Notes under the pieces: generated by a model | Database searches by the model: none | Told to the model about the DNA's origin: nothing | What the model saw: the letters and a program-made list of their open reading frames with translations, nothing else | Made by a program: the position numbers and the translations under genes | In this document: positions 5,129 through 6,100 of the stretch, in pieces | Numbering within the stretch: position 1 is the stretch's first letter | Layout: every line of letters starts with the position of its first letter | NCBI GenBank assembly: GCA_937906355.1 | Contig: CALCWF010000081.1 | Location: 1-6,100, forward strand | Source of the DNA: an uncultured Rickettsiales bacterium | Lineage (GTDB): Bacteria; Pseudomonadota; Alphaproteobacteria; Rickettsiales; Deianiraeaceae | Length of the DNA: 6,100 nucleotides | Reading direction: 5' to 3'

Positions 5129-6100
5129 ATGAAAGATTTTAACGGTAACAACACCTCGGCATTGCAGGCAATGACCGAGAAGCAGGCAGCAGTCTACGAG
5201 GTAGAAAGCTTCCTGAGTGAGAACTATGAGTTCCGTCGCAACATGCTGAACGGAAAAGTGGAAATGAGAAACACCTGCCAACTCCATCAAAAGGGAGAGG
5301 GCGAGTGGAAGCCAGTCACCCCCGAGGCGATGAACAGCATAGTGCGCCATGCCAAGAAGGAGGGTGTGGGCGGAGACAAGTCGCCCCGCCAGGATGTGGA
5401 GGAGTATGTAAATAGCGATGCTACTCCCCTCTTCGACCCCATCAAGGACTACCTTGAGAACCTGCCCAAATGGGATGGCCGCAACCACGTGGCAAACCTC
5501 TTTGGCCGACTGCCAGGCCTTACGAGCGAGCAGCTTGGATGGTGTGCCACGTGGCTACGATCGGCCGTGGCTCACTGGCTGGGCATGGACATGCTGCATG
5601 GCAACGAGTGCGTACCTGTGCTCATCGGCCATCAGGGATGTGGCAAGTCTACGTTCGCCTTGCGCATCCTACCCAAGCATCTTCGCCAGTACTACCTTGA
5701 CCACATAAACTTCGGCAACAAGTTTGACAGCGAGATGGCTCTGACACACAATTTGTTGGTCAACATCGATGAGTTTGCCAACATGGGCAACTCGCAACAA
5801 GGCAGGCTGAAGCAGACGCTCTCGAAGGTGAGGGTGAACGGACGTCCCATCTTCGGCAAGTGCCAGGCCGACCGCCAACGCTACGCTTCCTTCCTGGCTA
5901 CGACTAATGACGAGCATCCCCTATGCGACCCTACCGGAAGCCGTCGCTACCTGTGCCTGCACCTGGCCAAGGGAAGCCTCATCGACAACCTGTCGCCCAT
6001 CGACTACGAGCAGCTTTATGCCCAGGTGCTACACGAGCTGAAGGTGCAGAAGACACCTTACTGGTTTGGTAACGACGAGGTGGCACGCATACAGCAAGTG
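5129..6100 (+). CDS. VapE/VirE-family P-loop ATPase (3' truncated by window edge)
   Basis: The frame is open from ATG 5129 to the last base (324 codons). The family comprises SF3/D5-helicase-like ATPases tied to primases on phages, satellites and Bacteroidetes mobile elements; a role in replicating such an element is inferred. Residues 25-46 (VESFLSENYEFRRNML...) and the WDGRN segment (115-119) match the part preceding the ATPase in Bacteroidales VirE proteins. The ATPase shows Walker A GHQGCGKS (167-174, Lys173), Walker B LLVNIDEF (209-216, Asp214-Glu215), a sensor-type ATTND (257-261, Asn260) and GSRRY (270-274), a likely arginine finger. LYAQVLHEL and YWFGNDE (296-317) follow as in the family. 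No VirE N-terminal primase-like domain precedes it; a DUF3874-type C-terminus may lie beyond the edge. The start has an A-rich upstream and no Shine-Dalgarno sequence, as usual in Bacteroidetes. GC near 57% and GC-ending codons contrast with genes on the left. Confidence 0.9.
   Translation, partial: MKDFNGNNTSALQAMTEKQAAVYEVESFLSENYEFRRNMLNGKVEMRNTCQLHQKGEGEWKPVTPEAMNSIVRHAKKEGVGGDKSPRQDVEEYVNSDATPLFDPIKDYLENLPKWDGRNHVANLFGRLPGLTSEQLGWCATWLRSAVAHWLGMDMLHGNECVPVLIGHQGCGKSTFALRILPKHLRQYYLDHINFGNKFDSEMALTHNLLVNIDEFANMGNSQQGRLKQTLSKVRVNGRPIFGKCQADRQRYASFLATTNDEHPLCDPTGSRRYLCLHLAKGSLIDNLSPIDYEQLYAQVLHELKVQKTPYWFGNDEVARIQQV

Noticed and set aside
5063..5488. Minus-strand ORF of 141 codons opposite the VapE gene
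   Set aside because: It is antisense to well-conserved VapE coding sequence and arises from its GC-rich codon pattern; likewise the plus-strand ORFs at 5418-5708 and 5470-5700 and the minus one at 5669-5917.
1..6100. CRISPR arrays, tRNA or rRNA genes, transposase or integrase genes
   Set aside because: No regularly spaced repeats, cloverleaf sequences or recognisable recombinase motifs were found on either strand.

Overview
The window has two parts that do not look like the same genome. Positions 1 to about 4,700 are AT-rich (about 31% GC in the lines I counted) and carry plus-strand genes in a style typical of AT-rich, Rickettsiales/Holosporales-like or gut-dwelling Alphaproteobacteria. The best taxonomic clue is the lipid A disaccharide synthase. 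Its central motif reads HIVAPTVWA followed by LLPFE and FVGYP, which I associate with alphaproteobacterial LpxB; Bacteroidetes LpxB usually reads YYISPKIWAW. Starts in this part have no clear Shine-Dalgarno sequence.

Layout of the AT-rich part: the 3' end of a gene for a charged, repeat-containing protein of unknown function (1-486); an AT-rich spacer with a polypurine run; a divergent DprA-like gene (669-1757); lpxB (1871-3190); and a tight cluster made of a polytopic membrane protein of the dolichol kinase/CTP-transferase type (3369-4208), a tiny putative lipoprotein overlapping it by 4 bases (4205-4489), and very short ORFs that may be gene remnants. LpxB (lipid A synthesis), the lipid-kinase-like protein and the lipoprotein all point to the envelope; DprA acts on single-stranded DNA.

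From about 4,850 to the right edge composition rises to about 57% GC and codon usage changes (CTG, GAG, AAG, CGC, GGC). This part is Bacteroidales-like. It has a promoter of the Bacteroidetes type (GTTG-N21-TATCTTTG, 4881-4913), a leader of about 210 nt rich in GTGAAGAG/CTCTTCAC segments that can pair in competing ways and containing a 26-codon ORF, and then a VapE/VirE-family P-loop ATPase gene (5129 onward, cut by the window edge). Such ATPases are replication-type helicase relatives usually found on mobile elements.

The main thing to settle is what the 4,490-4,870 junction is: a Bacteroidales mobile cassette inserted in an alphaproteobacterial genome, or a chimeric metagenome contig. Sequence alone cannot decide, and chimerism must be excluded first. 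I see no rRNA, tRNA, CRISPR array, integrase, transposase or attachment site. The most unusual regulatory candidate is the leader of the VapE gene; I cannot claim a new system from this window.
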